From positions 1 to 57,653 of the forward strand of contig DATLQU010000050.1 in NCBI GenBank assembly GCA_035535015.1: DNA of 57,653 nt. Direction: 5' to 3'. The notes under the pieces are model-generated. The model saw nothing but the letters and a program-made list of their open reading frames with translations. It searched no databases and was not told the origin of the DNA. Position numbers and translations under genes: made by a program. This DNA comes from Palsa-661 sp035535015 (GTDB taxonomy: Bacteria; Actinomycetota; Acidimicrobiia; Acidimicrobiales; UBA8190). This document shows positions 18,263 through 27,380 of this stretch, piece after piece; the first letter of the stretch is position 1, and each line of letters begins with the position of its first letter.

Positions 18263-19159
18263 GTGCGCTCCCTCGTCACCGGTGCCGACGGTTTCGTCGG
18301 GACCTGGTTGACCGCCCACCTGCGTGAATCCGGTGACGAGGTCATCGGCATCGACCACGAGGTGAACATCACCGACGGCCCGGCGCTGCGCGAAGCGGTC
18401 CTGGCTGCCGCTCCAGAGGCCATCTATCACCTGGCGGCCCTGGCCCATGTAGGCGAGTCGTGGACCAATCCCGATGCCGTCCTCCAGGTGAACGCCGTGG
18501 GGACCCTGCATCTCCTCGACGCCGCTCGCGCCTGCTCGTCGCCGCCCCGGGTCCTGCTCATCAGTTCGGCCGAGGTCTACGGGTCGGTGCTCGAAGATCA
18601 GCTCCCCGTCACCGAAGCGACGGCCCTCGCCCCCGTCACGCCCTACGCGGCGAGCAAGGTGGCGGCCGAGTACCTCGGCATCCAGGCCCACCTGGCCTAC
18701 GGCCTTCGCGTCATCAGGGTCCGACCCTTCAACCACATCGGACCGGGTCAGGCGCCGACGTTCGTCGTCCCCGCCCTGGCGGCGCGCATCGTGGAAGCCG
18801 TCCACCTCCGGTCACCGAGCATCCCCGTCGGAAATCTCGGGGCTCGACGCGATCTGACCGACGTTCGTGACATCGTCCGTGCCTACCGGATGCTCGTCGA
18901 GTTGGGGACGCCGGGCGAGGTCTACAACGTCTGCTCGGGCCGTGACGTGGCCATCTCCGAGGTCGCCGATCGACTGTTGCGTCTGGCGGGGGCGGACCTG
19001 ACGCTCGACCCCGATCCCGAGCTGATGCGGCCGGTCGACGTTGCTGTCATCCGGGGCGATCCGGGCAAGCTTCACGCCGCCACCGGGTGGCAACCCCAAC
19101 TCGACCTGGACACGACGCTGAGTGCCGTTCTTCACCAGTGGCAGCAGAAGGTGGCCTGA
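18263..19159 (+). CDS. rmd: GDP-4-dehydro-6-deoxy-D-mannose reductase-like SDR enzyme
   Basis: Extended SDR of 298 aa like Rmd, which reduces GDP-4-keto-6-deoxymannose to GDP-D-rhamnose. It shows TGADGFVGTWL (residues 6-16), YHLAALAHVGESW, SSAEVYG with Glu104, and Y128-x3-K132 in TPYAASKVA. The family-specific RPFNHIGPGQ, DLTDVRDIVRAY and YNVCSGRDVAISE blocks follow. GTG 18263 has AAGG eight bases upstream and is preferred over ATG 18239, which overlaps the preceding gene. The partner GDP-mannose 4,6-dehydratase (gmd) is not in the window. If it is absent from the genome, another 4-keto sugar would be the substrate. Confidence 0.82.
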   Translation: MRSLVTGADGFVGTWLTAHLRESGDEVIGIDHEVNITDGPALREAVLAAAPEAIYHLAALAHVGESWTNPDAVLQVNAVGTLHLLDAARACSSPPRVLLISSAEVYGSVLEDQLPVTEATALAPVTPYAASKVAAEYLGIQAHLAYGLRVIRVRPFNHIGPGQAPTFVVPALAARIVEAVHLRSPSIPVGNLGARRDLTDVRDIVRAYRMLVELGTPGEVYNVCSGRDVAISEVADRLLRLAGADLTLDPDPELMRPVDVAVIRGDPGKLHAATGWQPQLDLDTTLSAVLHQWQQKVA

Positions 19160-19190
19160 CACCCCGGCTCCGGCCGTCGGGGCGCAATTG

Positions 19191-19221
19191 CGAAATCCCC
19201 GCCACGGGGGCGGGGATTTCG
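19191..19221. terminator. Strong bidirectional hairpin between convergent genes
   Basis: A perfect 13-bp stem, CGAAATCCCCGCC (19191-19203) pairing with 19209-19221, closes a 5-nt loop. It lies between the ends of the rmd-like gene (plus) and the coiled-coil gene (minus), so it probably terminates both. No long T tract follows on either strand, as is common in GC-rich actinobacteria. Confidence 0.8.
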
Positions 19222-19238
19222 GCACGAGAACTCTTGAC

Positions 19239-19255
19239 GGAACCCCGAGGGTTCC
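19239..19255. terminator. Second short hairpin, likely terminator of the minus-strand coiled-coil gene
   Basis: GGAACCC (19239-19245) and GGGTTCC (19249-19255) form a 7-bp stem with a 3-nt loop. It sits 22 bp beyond the stop of the minus-strand gene at 19278 and follows the larger hairpin on the plus strand, so it may back up termination in either direction. Confidence 0.55.
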
Positions 19256-19277
19256 CCTCTCTCGATCTCTGTGAAGC

Positions 19278-19646
19278 TCAGGCGGCGACGTTGTGGAGCA
19301 GACTCCGCAGCTGCTGCCGGGCCTCACGTGCCTGCGAGTGGGCCTGCTTAACCAGGTCACGTGCCTGGGACGGAAGGCGCTCCTCGATCGGCTCGAGGGA
19401 GGCCTCCAGCCGGCCGATCACCTGCTCCACGGCGGTGTCGACGTCCTTCACCCGCTTGGTGATCTCTCCACGGGCACCGCCGAGACGGCCCTCGAACTGT
19501 GTCCGGGGCTCGGCCAGCCGCTTCACCAGCTCCTGCCGGCGGACCTGCACGCGCTGGACGCCGAGAACGCCCAGTCCGACGACGACATAGGCGGCGTCCC
19601 GGACGGCCTTGCTGATCTCTTGGGTGATGTCTTTGATCTCAGGCAT
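19278..19646 (-). CDS. Small coiled-coil protein, phasin/HbhA-like, unknown function
   Basis: A 122-aa protein starting PEIKDITQEISKAVRDAAYV, with a short apolar stretch VVVGLGVLGVQ (about residues 20-30). The rest is a long charged helix of Arg, Glu and Gln with heptad-like spacing that ends in LRSLLHNVAA. Similar short helical proteins in actinobacteria include phasin-like and heparin-binding-haemagglutinin-like proteins, but no specific family is claimed. ATG 19646 is set by the strong AGGAAGGA ribosome site just upstream; an extension to 19709 is rejected. It is a single-gene unit with its own terminator and shares a divergent promoter region with the large GT2 gene. Confidence 0.8.
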   Translation of the reverse strand: MPEIKDITQEISKAVRDAAYVVVGLGVLGVQRVQVRRQELVKRLAEPRTQFEGRLGGARGEITKRVKDVDTAVEQVIGRLEASLEPIEERLPSQARDLVKQAHSQAREARQQLRSLLHNVAA

Positions 19647-19716
19647 CGGGTGATCCTTCCTGTCTGGGGGGAATGGTCGTACGGCTCTGTCAGTAGGCCC
19701 AGCTCCCACTGCGATC

Positions 19717-19752
19717 TGCTAGCAAGTGTAGCGGGTAGTGCTAACAATAGCA
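19717..19752. promoter_or_regulatory. Two TGCTA/TAGCA palindromes in a divergent promoter region
   Basis: Between the coiled-coil gene (minus) and the GT2 gene (plus) lie two related dyads. One is TGCTAGCA at 19717-19724, a perfect 8-bp palindrome. The other is TGCTA-acaa-TAGCA at 19739-19752. Their centres are 25 bases apart. The stretch is notably AT-richer than its surroundings. This is what a repressor or activator site over a divergent promoter looks like; the regulator is unknown. Confidence 0.45.
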
Positions 19753-19816
19753 AGCACCGGGCGCGGATCGGGCCCTCGGGGTGCCGGCGGTGGGCGAAGC
19801 TAGCCTCGGACCCCTG

Positions 19817-22800
19817 ATGGAGACGCTGGCTCCTCCGGTCGTCGCCGTGATCGTGACGTGCGATCCCGGACCCTGGTTCCCCGAGACGCTGCGCGCCTTC
19901 GCGGCCCAGGAGTACCCCGAGCTGTCGGTCCTCGTCCTCGATGCCGCAAGCGCCGAGGACCCTACCGCCATTGTGGCTCGTGAGCTTCCTGGGGCGTTCG
20001 TGCGCTTGTTGGGGGTGAACCGGGGTTTCGGGGCCAGCGCCAACGAGGTCCTCACCATGGTCGAGGGCGCATCGCACTTCCTCTTCTGCCACGACGACGT
20101 CGCCCCGGCCCCCGATGCCGTCCACATTCTCGTGGAGGAGTCCTACCGTTCGAATGCCGGCGTCGTCGCCCCGAAACTGGTGAGCTGGGACGATCCCGGT
20201 CGCCTGCTCCACGTGGGGATGGCCGTCGACAAGGGTGGAGCCGTGGTCGACCGGGTCGAACCGGGAGAGGTCGACCACGGTCAACACGATGCCGTGCGCG
20301 ACGTCTTCCTGGCACCAGGCGGTTGCACCCTCGTCCGGGCCGATCTCTTCGCCGAGCTCGGCGGTTTCGACCCCGACATCTTCGTGATGGGAGAGGACCT
20401 CGACCTCTGTTGGCGGGCGCAGATCGCCGGCGCCCGGGTCCTGGTGGCGCCGCTGGCCCGTGTCCGTCACCTGGAGATCCTGGCCAGCGGCCGCCGTCAA
20501 CTCCCCGACTCCGTCCTCGTCGACATCCCCGTGCAGGCTGTTGCTCCTCCTCCGGGTTTGACCTCCTCCGATCCCGTTGTGCCGGAGCTGGCTCCGGACG
20601 CCGCATCCCCGGCAACGGGGGCCTCCCCACCGGCCAGCTTGGACATGGACAGTCGACCGGCCGAGGACTCCGCTGCCACCGGCGATGCGTCCGTCGCTCT
20701 GGTGAGGGCGGGACCTGAGGGCCCGGCGGCCCGACACCGCCGCGAGCTCCATGGCCGGCACCGGGCCAAGCGACCGGTACCGGCGATCACCCTGCAGTCG
20801 TTGCAACGGCGCCACGAATTGCACGCCGTCCTGAAATCGTACGGATGGTTCCACCTGGTGCGGGTGTTGCCGCAGTTGATGGCGCTGGCGGCGGCGGAAT
20901 ACGCCATCGGCCGGTTGTCCGGCCACCGCGACCGCGCCGCCGCCGTGGCCCATGCGTGGCGATGGAATCTGGTTCGTCGACGCGCCATCCACTCCGAACG
21001 GGTCTCGGTCCGTGGCCACCGGCTTCTCGACGACGGCGAGGTCCGGCGGCTGCAGCTCCACGGCAGCGCCCGACTGAACGCCTACATCCGTCGAGCCGTC
21101 AACCAGGGACTGAAAGCGGCCCACCTGGGGGCGGAGAGCGACGTGGGCGAAGGCGAGGCAGCCCGCGACAGCGCCCATCGACGACGACTCCGGGCCGACG
21201 CCCTCTCCCTGCGGGTGATGGCGTGGCTGGTCGTGGTCCTTGTCCTCATCTTCGGAACCCGCCAGATTCTCGGTTCCGGCTTTCCCTATGTGGGCCAATT
21301 GCTTCCTCTGCCGTCAGCCGGCTCGCTCCTGCACCGCTTTCTCTCGGGTTGGCAACCATCGGGCGTGGGAACGACGGATCCCACCAGCCCGGCGTCCGGG
21401 ATTTTCGGTGTCGTCGGCGCCCTGCTCTTCGGTGGTGTCGGTCTGCTCCAGAAGATCGTCGTCCTCGGATGCATTCCCGCCGGTGCCTGGGGCATGGCCC
21501 GACTGGTCCGTCCGGTGGGGTCCCCCCGGGCGCGTCTGGTCTCCACCCTCGTCTATCTCGCCGTGCCCCTTCCTTATGACGCACTGGCGACCGGGCGCTG
21601 GGACGGACTCCTCGCCTACGCCGCCTGTCCCTGGATCGTCGGCTTCTTGGCCCGGGCCTCTCGCTTCGCACCCTTCGGACCGCTCGACACCGATGGCGCA
21701 CAGAATCCGGCCGTTTCGGCTGTTTCGACTTCCGCACACCCCGATGACGGCGCCGACCATTCCCCACCGGGGGCTGGTGTGGCACCGCCCGCCACCGGTG
21801 CTCCGGCTGCTGGTGTCGGGTCGCAGCTCACCGGACCGACCGACGCCGGCTCACCAGCCTCCCGCCAGATCCCCACGCGCCGGGGCTGGCGGGCGTCTCC
21901 CGTCGGTCAGGTCCTCGCTCTGGGGGTACTCGATGCCCTGCTCACCTCGGTGGCCCCGTCGGGAGCCTTTCTCGTTCTTGTCATCACCATCGCCCTGGCT
22001 CTCGGATCGGTCCTGACCGCCGGCCGGGGCGGCCTGCGACCAGCCGGGCGAATCTTGGCCGCCGGCCTCGGCGCCACCGTGGTGGCCATCGTCTTACTGA
22101 TGCCGTGGTCGGTGGCGCTGCTGGCCGGGCCCGGCCGTTGGCAGGCCCTCACCGGGCTGCCGACGGCCCACGGCAACGCTCCCGATTGGGGAGCCATCCT
22201 CCGGCTCGCGGTCGGCCCCATGGGCAACACGCCGCTCTCCTGGGCCTTCTTGGCCTCCGCCGCCCTTCCCCTGGCCATCGGATCCCGGTGGCGGCTCGGA
22301 TGGGCCGGGCGCGCGTGGGTCATGGCCGTCGTCGCTTGGGTTCTCACCTGGGCCACGGGCCACGGATGGCTGGGCCCACTCACTCCTTCGGCGTCGGTCC
22401 TTCTGGCTCCTGCGGCCGTGGCGGTGGCACTGGCGGTGGGCCTCGGCGTCGCCTCCTTCGAGTCGGATCTCCCGGGATACAACTTCGGTTGGCGCCAGGT
22501 GGCCACGGTCTTGGCCGCCGTGGCCGCCGCCATCGGAGTCATCCCCGTCCTGCTGGCCAGCTCCAACGGACGCTGGAATCTGCCCCTCACCGGCTACGGC
22601 CAGGCCACGGCATGGATGACGGCCCGCGGCGGGGGCAATTTCCGGGTTCTCTGGCTGGCCGATCCTCGTGTCCTTCCCGGCGGTGGGTGGTCGGTGACAC
22701 CGGGGCTGGGCTATTCGATCAGTGAGGACGGCCTCGGCAACGCCGCCCAGGTGTGGTCCGGCGCATCGCCCGGTGCGGCGGCCGCGGTGGGCGACGGGGT

Positions 22801-23710
22801 TCGTCTGGCGCGCGACGGTGGCACGGTTCGACTCGGTGAGCTCCTCGCTCCCTACGCCATCCGCTACATCGTCGTCGTCGACTCCCTCGGCCCTTCGATC
22901 CCCGGCTTTCAATCCCCTTCGCAGTACCTGCCCCCGAGCGACCTCGAGCCGGCCCTTCTCTCCCAGCTGGACCTCCGGCAAATTATCGGCCAGGGCGGTT
23001 TCGAGGTCTTCGTCGACGACGCGGCGCTCCCCGAGCGTGCTGTCTTGGCCAGCGGACGCCGGACGTCCGCGCCCTCGCCGTCACCGACGTCCACCACCCC
23101 GTCCGCCACCACCCCGTCCGCCACGGCCCCGTCCGCCACGGCCCCGTCCGCCACGGCCCCCTCGACGTCGACGCCAACCGCGACTCCTCCGGTGACGACA
23201 CCATCGGTGACGACGGTCGTCGGATCAGACTCGGCGTTGACCGGATGGAAGCCGGTGTTGAGGGCTCCACGGGCTGCGACGGAAGCCTCGGGACCCGTGC
23301 CCGCCGGCACCGTGCTCGCCGCCGTGGCGCCTGCTTCCTCGTGGGAACTGGTGGAGCCGGGGGGTCATGCCGAGGCTTCGACGACCCGCTTTGGCTATGC
23401 CGCCAGTTTCCCCGTCGCTCGTGCCGGGACGGTCACCGTCCGCTACCGCGGATCAGCCGTCCACGGACTCGAGGTCGTGGTCGAGCTGTTTCTGTGGTTG
23501 ATTGCCGTCGGTTTGCTGGTGGGCCGGAAACGGGCGTGGGCGCTCTGGTCGACGAGGCTCAGGCGCCGGGCGGCCCGACGAGCCCGCAGATCACCTCCGG
23601 AACACGCCCTTGCCGATGCCCGCACCGATCGGCGATCCGACGACGTCGGCAGCCCGGAGGCGACGTTCGTCGAAGCCACCATGCCCAGCGGGACGCTCGC
23701 CCGTGACTGA
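19817..23710 (+). CDS. Large GT2 glycosyltransferase with polytopic membrane region (1297 aa)
   Basis: Three parts can be seen. Residues about 1-240 are a family 2 glycosyltransferase (VVAVIVTCDPG, NRGFGASANEV, CHDDVAPAPDAV, GGCTLVRADLF, MGEDLDLCWRAQIAGARV). A linker rich in Pro, Ala and Ser follows, then many hydrophobic helices from about residue 470 to 930. A predicted outside domain has a PSAT(A/T) repeat near residue 1095, and a last membrane helix (VVVELFLWLIAVGLLVG) lies before a basic tail. Such proteins sit next to DUF5719 genes in actinobacteria, as here, and are thought to build cell-surface glycans. ATG 19817 is taken; GTG 19781 is in frame. Acceptor and donor are unknown. Confidence 0.85.
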   Translation: METLAPPVVAVIVTCDPGPWFPETLRAFAAQEYPELSVLVLDAASAEDPTAIVARELPGAFVRLLGVNRGFGASANEVLTMVEGASHFLFCHDDVAPAPDAVHILVEESYRSNAGVVAPKLVSWDDPGRLLHVGMAVDKGGAVVDRVEPGEVDHGQHDAVRDVFLAPGGCTLVRADLFAELGGFDPDIFVMGEDLDLCWRAQIAGARVLVAPLARVRHLEILASGRRQLPDSVLVDIPVQAVAPPPGLTSSDPVVPELAPDAASPATGASPPASLDMDSRPAEDSAATGDASVALVRAGPEGPAARHRRELHGRHRAKRPVPAITLQSLQRRHELHAVLKSYGWFHLVRVLPQLMALAAAEYAIGRLSGHRDRAAAVAHAWRWNLVRRRAIHSERVSVRGHRLLDDGEVRRLQLHGSARLNAYIRRAVNQGLKAAHLGAESDVGEGEAARDSAHRRRLRADALSLRVMAWLVVVLVLIFGTRQILGSGFPYVGQLLPLPSAGSLLHRFLSGWQPSGVGTTDPTSPASGIFGVVGALLFGGVGLLQKIVVLGCIPAGAWGMARLVRPVGSPRARLVSTLVYLAVPLPYDALATGRWDGLLAYAACPWIVGFLARASRFAPFGPLDTDGAQNPAVSAVSTSAHPDDGADHSPPGAGVAPPATGAPAAGVGSQLTGPTDAGSPASRQIPTRRGWRASPVGQVLALGVLDALLTSVAPSGAFLVLVITIALALGSVLTAGRGGLRPAGRILAAGLGATVVAIVLLMPWSVALLAGPGRWQALTGLPTAHGNAPDWGAILRLAVGPMGNTPLSWAFLASAALPLAIGSRWRLGWAGRAWVMAVVAWVLTWATGHGWLGPLTPSASVLLAPAAVAVALAVGLGVASFESDLPGYNFGWRQVATVLAAVAAAIGVIPVLLASSNGRWNLPLTGYGQATAWMTARGGGNFRVLWLADPRVLPGGGWSVTPGLGYSISEDGLGNAAQVWSGASPGAAAAVGDGVRLARDGGTVRLGELLAPYAIRYIVVVDSLGPSIPGFQSPSQYLPPSDLEPALLSQLDLRQIIGQGGFEVFVDDAALPERAVLASGRRTSAPSPSPTSTTPSATTPSATAPSATAPSATAPSTSTPTATPPVTTPSVTTVVGSDSALTGWKPVLRAPRAATEASGPVPAGTVLAAVAPASSWELVEPGGHAEASTTRFGYAASFPVARAGTVTVRYRGSAVHGLEVVVELFLWLIAVGLLVGRKRAWALWSTRLRRRAARRARRSPPEHALADARTDRRSDDVGSPEATFVEATMPSGTLARD
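23101..23160 (+). repeat. Four 15-bp tandem repeats encoding PSAT(T/A)
   Basis: The unit GTCCGCCACGGCCCC occurs four times in a row (the first copy has two changes). The 15-bp length keeps the reading frame of the GT2 protein and adds five-residue steps (P-S-A-T-A/T). It lies in a Pro/Ser/Thr-rich segment predicted to be outside the membrane. Confidence 0.9.
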
Positions 23711-25163
23711 CGCCATGCGGCGATCCGTCCTCATCGCGGGGGTCGTTGCCGTGATCGTGGGCGTCGGCCTGGCCGATGCCGGTCGGGGGGGAGAGACGAC
23801 CGGATCAGTGGGTTCGCCGGCCCGTGGTGTGTTCTCGGCTTCGGGCGTCGGCGTCTCCCGCAGTGATGCGGAGTCGTCGGCCTGGTTCTGTGCCGGTGGC
23901 ACGGGCGCCGGAGCCAACGCCCAGGCCGGACTTGTCCTCAGCAATCCCGCGCCCCGGGCCATCACGGCAACGGTCTCGACCGTCTCGGCGGGAACGGTGA
24001 CTCCGGCGGTTGCCGGTCCCCAGTCGATGTCGGTCGTCGTCCCGGCTGGCAGGCAGATCAACGTGGTTCCCGCCCCTGGTGTGAGCGGTGGCGCGCTGGC
24101 CTCAAGTGTGGTCTTCGATGGCGGGGGAGTCGGGGTCTCTCAGGTGGTGACAGGTCCGCTCGGAGACAGCGCTGCTCCTTGTGCCTCTACCACGGCAGGC
24201 AACTGGTATTTCGCCGACGGATCGACGACGGGGACCAACACGCTGTCGCTGTCACTGTTCAACCCCAGCCAGACGACAGCGGTGGTCGACGTCTCCTTCG
24301 TCTCCTCGACCAATGGCCTCATCTCCCCGCCTGCGTATCAGGGGATCGACGTCCCGGGCGGATCACTCGTGCTGGAGAACATCGGAGACCACGTTCGCAA
24401 CGTGTCCGACATCGCCACTGTGGTTACGACTTTGTCCGGAGCGGTGGTGGCGGCCGAACTCGAATCGGCGGGCCAACCAGGCAACGGCGGCCCGTCGTTG
24501 ACGCTCGGAGCGGTGAAACCGTCGTCGACATGGACCTTCGCTCAGAACATGAATGTCAGCGGTGCCGACACCGTCTTCCACCTCTTCAACCCCACCAGCC
24601 GGCCGGCCCGGGTGACGCTCAAGATCGGACTGCAACAAGGTGCGGCGGAGCCCCTTGTCATCCGGGTCCCGGCTCTTTCGGCTTCCGTCCTTGACGCCGC
24701 CAGCGTCACCCGCATACCGGCGAACACCGCCTTCTCGGCCACCTTCTCGTCGGGCCGTAGCGCCGGAATCGTCGTCAGCCGCTCCCTCTCGTCGGTCGCC
24801 GGGGCACCGGCGCCCCAACTGGGAGATGTGGCCGGCGTTCCCGGCGGAAGCGACCGTTGGTTGTTACCGGCCGCCACTCTCCCGATCACCGGCGTTTCGG
24901 CGTTGACCATCGTCGATCAGAACCCGGCGGTCGTCACTGTCGGGCTGGTTGCGGTCACGCCCAAGGGACTTGTTCCGGTCGCCGGCTTCGGCCACCGCCA
25001 GGTTCACCCCGGCCGACCGCTCATCGTCAACCCCGCCACCGGTTCGGTCATCGGCACCGTGCCCCTCGAGGTCGTTTCGAGCGGGCCGGTGGCCGTGGAA
25101 GTCGACGCCACGCCTGTGGGCAACCAAGGTGTCGTTGTCATTCCCGCCCTGTCATTGCCCTGA
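23703..25163 (+). CDS. DUF5719-like secreted protein
   Basis: A protein of about 486 aa with an N-terminal signal or anchor (RRSVLIAGVVAVIVGVGLADA), followed by repeated beta-rich modules. The modules carry recurring phrases such as SSAWFCAGG, NWYFADGSTTGTN, LSLFNPSQTTAVVDV, WTFAQNMNVSGADTVFHLFNPT and SDRWLLPAATLPI. The pattern fits the DUF5719 family, secreted proteins of unknown role encoded next to large GT2 proteins and manB in actinobacteria. GTG 23703 overlaps the GT2 stop by 8 bp; ATG 23715 is an alternative start. It may bind or organise the surface glycan, which is inference. Confidence 0.8.
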   Translation: MTDAMRRSVLIAGVVAVIVGVGLADAGRGGETTGSVGSPARGVFSASGVGVSRSDAESSAWFCAGGTGAGANAQAGLVLSNPAPRAITATVSTVSAGTVTPAVAGPQSMSVVVPAGRQINVVPAPGVSGGALASSVVFDGGGVGVSQVVTGPLGDSAAPCASTTAGNWYFADGSTTGTNTLSLSLFNPSQTTAVVDVSFVSSTNGLISPPAYQGIDVPGGSLVLENIGDHVRNVSDIATVVTTLSGAVVAAELESAGQPGNGGPSLTLGAVKPSSTWTFAQNMNVSGADTVFHLFNPTSRPARVTLKIGLQQGAAEPLVIRVPALSASVLDAASVTRIPANTAFSATFSSGRSAGIVVSRSLSSVAGAPAPQLGDVAGVPGGSDRWLLPAATLPITGVSALTIVDQNPAVVTVGLVAVTPKGLVPVAGFGHRQVHPGRPLIVNPATGSVIGTVPLEVVSSGPVAVEVDATPVGNQGVVVIPALSLP

Positions 25164-25181
25164 GCCTGCCTCCGTCGGCAG

Positions 25182-25209
25182 TCAGCCGGTCGCCGTCAGC
25201 CGGTCGCCG
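25182..25209. repeat. 14-bp tandem duplication between convergent genes
   Basis: Two copies of GTCAGCCGGTCGCC (25182-25195 and 25196-25209) and a partial third fill the gap between the DUF5719-like gene and ftsH and touch the ftsH stop codon. No hairpin terminator is evident there. Confidence 0.85.
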
Positions 25210-27297
25210 TCAGTCGGTGGGCGTGACGCCGGGTGACCCCGGGGGACCGGCGTCGGCCGGGACATAGCCACCGTTCGTCTCGGTCGGCGCCACCGCGGGA
25301 GAGGGTGCATCGACACCGGGTGCCGGCTCCGATGGGGCGAAGTGGGGCACCATGGCGGCGCCGGCGACGTGGACGGGACCGCCGTAGGCGGTGTCGACCA
25401 GTCGACCAACCTCTTCGCCGTCGAGGGTCTCGCGCTCGAGCAGTCCCCGGGCGACGGCGTCGAGGCCACCACGGTGCCGGCTCAGCAGCTCGATGGCCCG
25501 CTCCTCCTGGCGACGCAGGATCTGGGAGACCTCGGAGTCGACCACCCGGGCGGTGTCCTCCGAGTAGTCCCGGGTGTGCATCAGGTCTTCTCCCAGGAAG
25601 ACCATGCCCTGGGATCCCCAAGCCATAGGACCGAGTTCATCGGACATACCCCATTCCCGGACCATCTTCCGGGCCAGCTCGGTGTTCCCGACCAGGTCGT
25701 TGGAGGCACCGGTGGAGAGATCGCCATAGACGAGAAGCTCGGCGGCCCGACCACCCATCCGGACGGCGAGAGAGTCCTCGATCACCTCGCGGGGATAGAT
25801 ATGACGTTCTTCGATGGGCAATTGTTGGGTGACGCCCAGAGCCATTCCGGTCGGCAGAATCGTGACCTTGTGGACGGGGTCGGCGTGCTCGAGGACGTAG
25901 GCCAGGACGGCGTGGCCACCCTCATGGAAAGCCACCCGCTCCTTCTCGAGCTCGGAGAGCACCAGACTCTCGCGGCGCTGCCCCATCAACACCCGGTCGC
26001 GGGCAGCTTCGAAGTCGCGCATGTCGACCTGGTGCGATCCCCGACGGACGGCGTGGAGCGCGGCCTCGTTCACCAGATTGGCGAGATCGGCGCCCGACAT
26101 GCCCGGCGTGCCGCGGGCCACGAGCTCGAGGTCGACGTCCTGACCGATCCGCTTGTCCTTGCAGTGCACCTTCAGGATGGGCAGCCGCTCCTCGAGGTCG
26201 GGCAGCGGGACCACGATCTGCCGGTCGAAGCGGCCGGGTCGCAGGAGAGCGGGGTCGAGGATGTCCGGTCGGTTGGTGGCGGCGATGATCACGACGCCCT
26301 CGGCCGGGTCGAATCCGTCCATCTCCGAGAGCATCTGGTTCAGGGTCTGCTCGCGCTCGTCGTGGCCACCGCCGAGCCCGGCCCCGCGCTTGCGGCCGAT
26401 GGAGTCGATCTCGTCCACGAAGATGATGGCCGGCGCCTGCTTCCGGGCCGTCTGGAAGAGATCGCGTACCCGGCTGGCGCCGACGCCGACGAACATCTCC
26501 ATGAAGTCGGACCCAGAGACGGAGAGGAAGGGGACGCCCGCTTCTCCCGCCACGGCCCGGGCCAGAAGGGTCTTGCCCGTTCCCGGAGGACCGACGAGCA
26601 GCATTCCCTTCGGGATCTTGGCCCCGATGTCACGGAACCGGTGAGGGGACTTCAGGAAATCGACGACCTCGGAGATCTCGACCTTCACACCGGCGTAGCC
26701 GGCCACGTCGGCGAACGTCGTCCGGGGTCGTTCGGTGGTGTACAGACGGGCGCGGGAACGACCGATCGACATGATCCCCGACATCTGGCCCTGGGCCCGC
26801 CGGGAGATCCAGAAGAAGACGCCGATGAAGAGGACGAGGATCAGGATGGTCGGTAACCACTGACCGAGGAAGCTGACTGTGTCCGGGTTGTAGCTGAAGT
26901 TCGAGGCACCGACGCTGCGGCGCATCAGGGCGACGTCGGCGTCAGGGGGTGGGGTCCCGCCGTTGGTGGTGTAGTTCACCCCCCCGAAAGTGCTCTTGAA
27001 ACTTCCGGTGATCACGCCGGTGCCGTTGTTGATCTCGACCGACTGGATCTGTTTGGCCGAGACGTCGTGGAGGAAGGTCTTGTAGGGGAGGGTTCTGACC
27101 GCCTTGTGCTGCAGCAGCGGGGGTAGGAAGAGGACGGCGATCACGGCCACGATCAGGAGGGCGAAGACCCAGCGCCAGCTCTGGTCACCCGATCCGGATC
27201 CAGATCCCGAACCTGAGGGTCCGCCCCCCGAGGCGGGACCGCCGGCACCACCGGGCGTGGGCCGGCCAGAACGTCGATCGGGGAGCGACGGGCTCAT
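25210..27297 (-). CDS. ftsH: ATP-dependent zinc metalloprotease FtsH
   Basis: Membrane AAA+ protease that degrades misassembled membrane proteins and unstable regulators. The 695-aa chain has a Gly/Ser-rich N-terminus, a helix at about 43-62, an external domain, and a second helix at about 148-164. Next come the AAA module with Walker A GPPGTGKT (236-243) and Walker B IIFVDEID (291-298), and an SRH region ending RPGRFDRQ. The zinc site reads HEGGH (458-462) where most FtsH have HEAGH; H-E-x-x-H is intact, and Asp534 is the likely third ligand. The C-terminal tail is Pro/Ala-rich. In other actinobacteria this neighbourhood has no ftsH, so its place here is lineage-specific (inference). Confidence 0.96.
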   Translation of the reverse strand: MSPSLPDRRSGRPTPGGAGGPASGGGPSGSGSGSGSGDQSWRWVFALLIVAVIAVLFLPPLLQHKAVRTLPYKTFLHDVSAKQIQSVEINNGTGVITGSFKSTFGGVNYTTNGGTPPPDADVALMRRSVGASNFSYNPDTVSFLGQWLPTILILVLFIGVFFWISRRAQGQMSGIMSIGRSRARLYTTERPRTTFADVAGYAGVKVEISEVVDFLKSPHRFRDIGAKIPKGMLLVGPPGTGKTLLARAVAGEAGVPFLSVSGSDFMEMFVGVGASRVRDLFQTARKQAPAIIFVDEIDSIGRKRGAGLGGGHDEREQTLNQMLSEMDGFDPAEGVVIIAATNRPDILDPALLRPGRFDRQIVVPLPDLEERLPILKVHCKDKRIGQDVDLELVARGTPGMSGADLANLVNEAALHAVRRGSHQVDMRDFEAARDRVLMGQRRESLVLSELEKERVAFHEGGHAVLAYVLEHADPVHKVTILPTGMALGVTQQLPIEERHIYPREVIEDSLAVRMGGRAAELLVYGDLSTGASNDLVGNTELARKMVREWGMSDELGPMAWGSQGMVFLGEDLMHTRDYSEDTARVVDSEVSQILRRQEERAIELLSRHRGGLDAVARGLLERETLDGEEVGRLVDTAYGGPVHVAGAAMVPHFAPSEPAPGVDAPSPAVAPTETNGGYVPADAGPPGSPGVTPTD

Positions 27298-27380
27298 AGA
27301 CCCATGCTAGGCGCCCAAGCCGGCGGATTATGCACAGACGCGCAGCGTGACAGCCTGGTCCGCTCGCTAACCTTGTCCCG

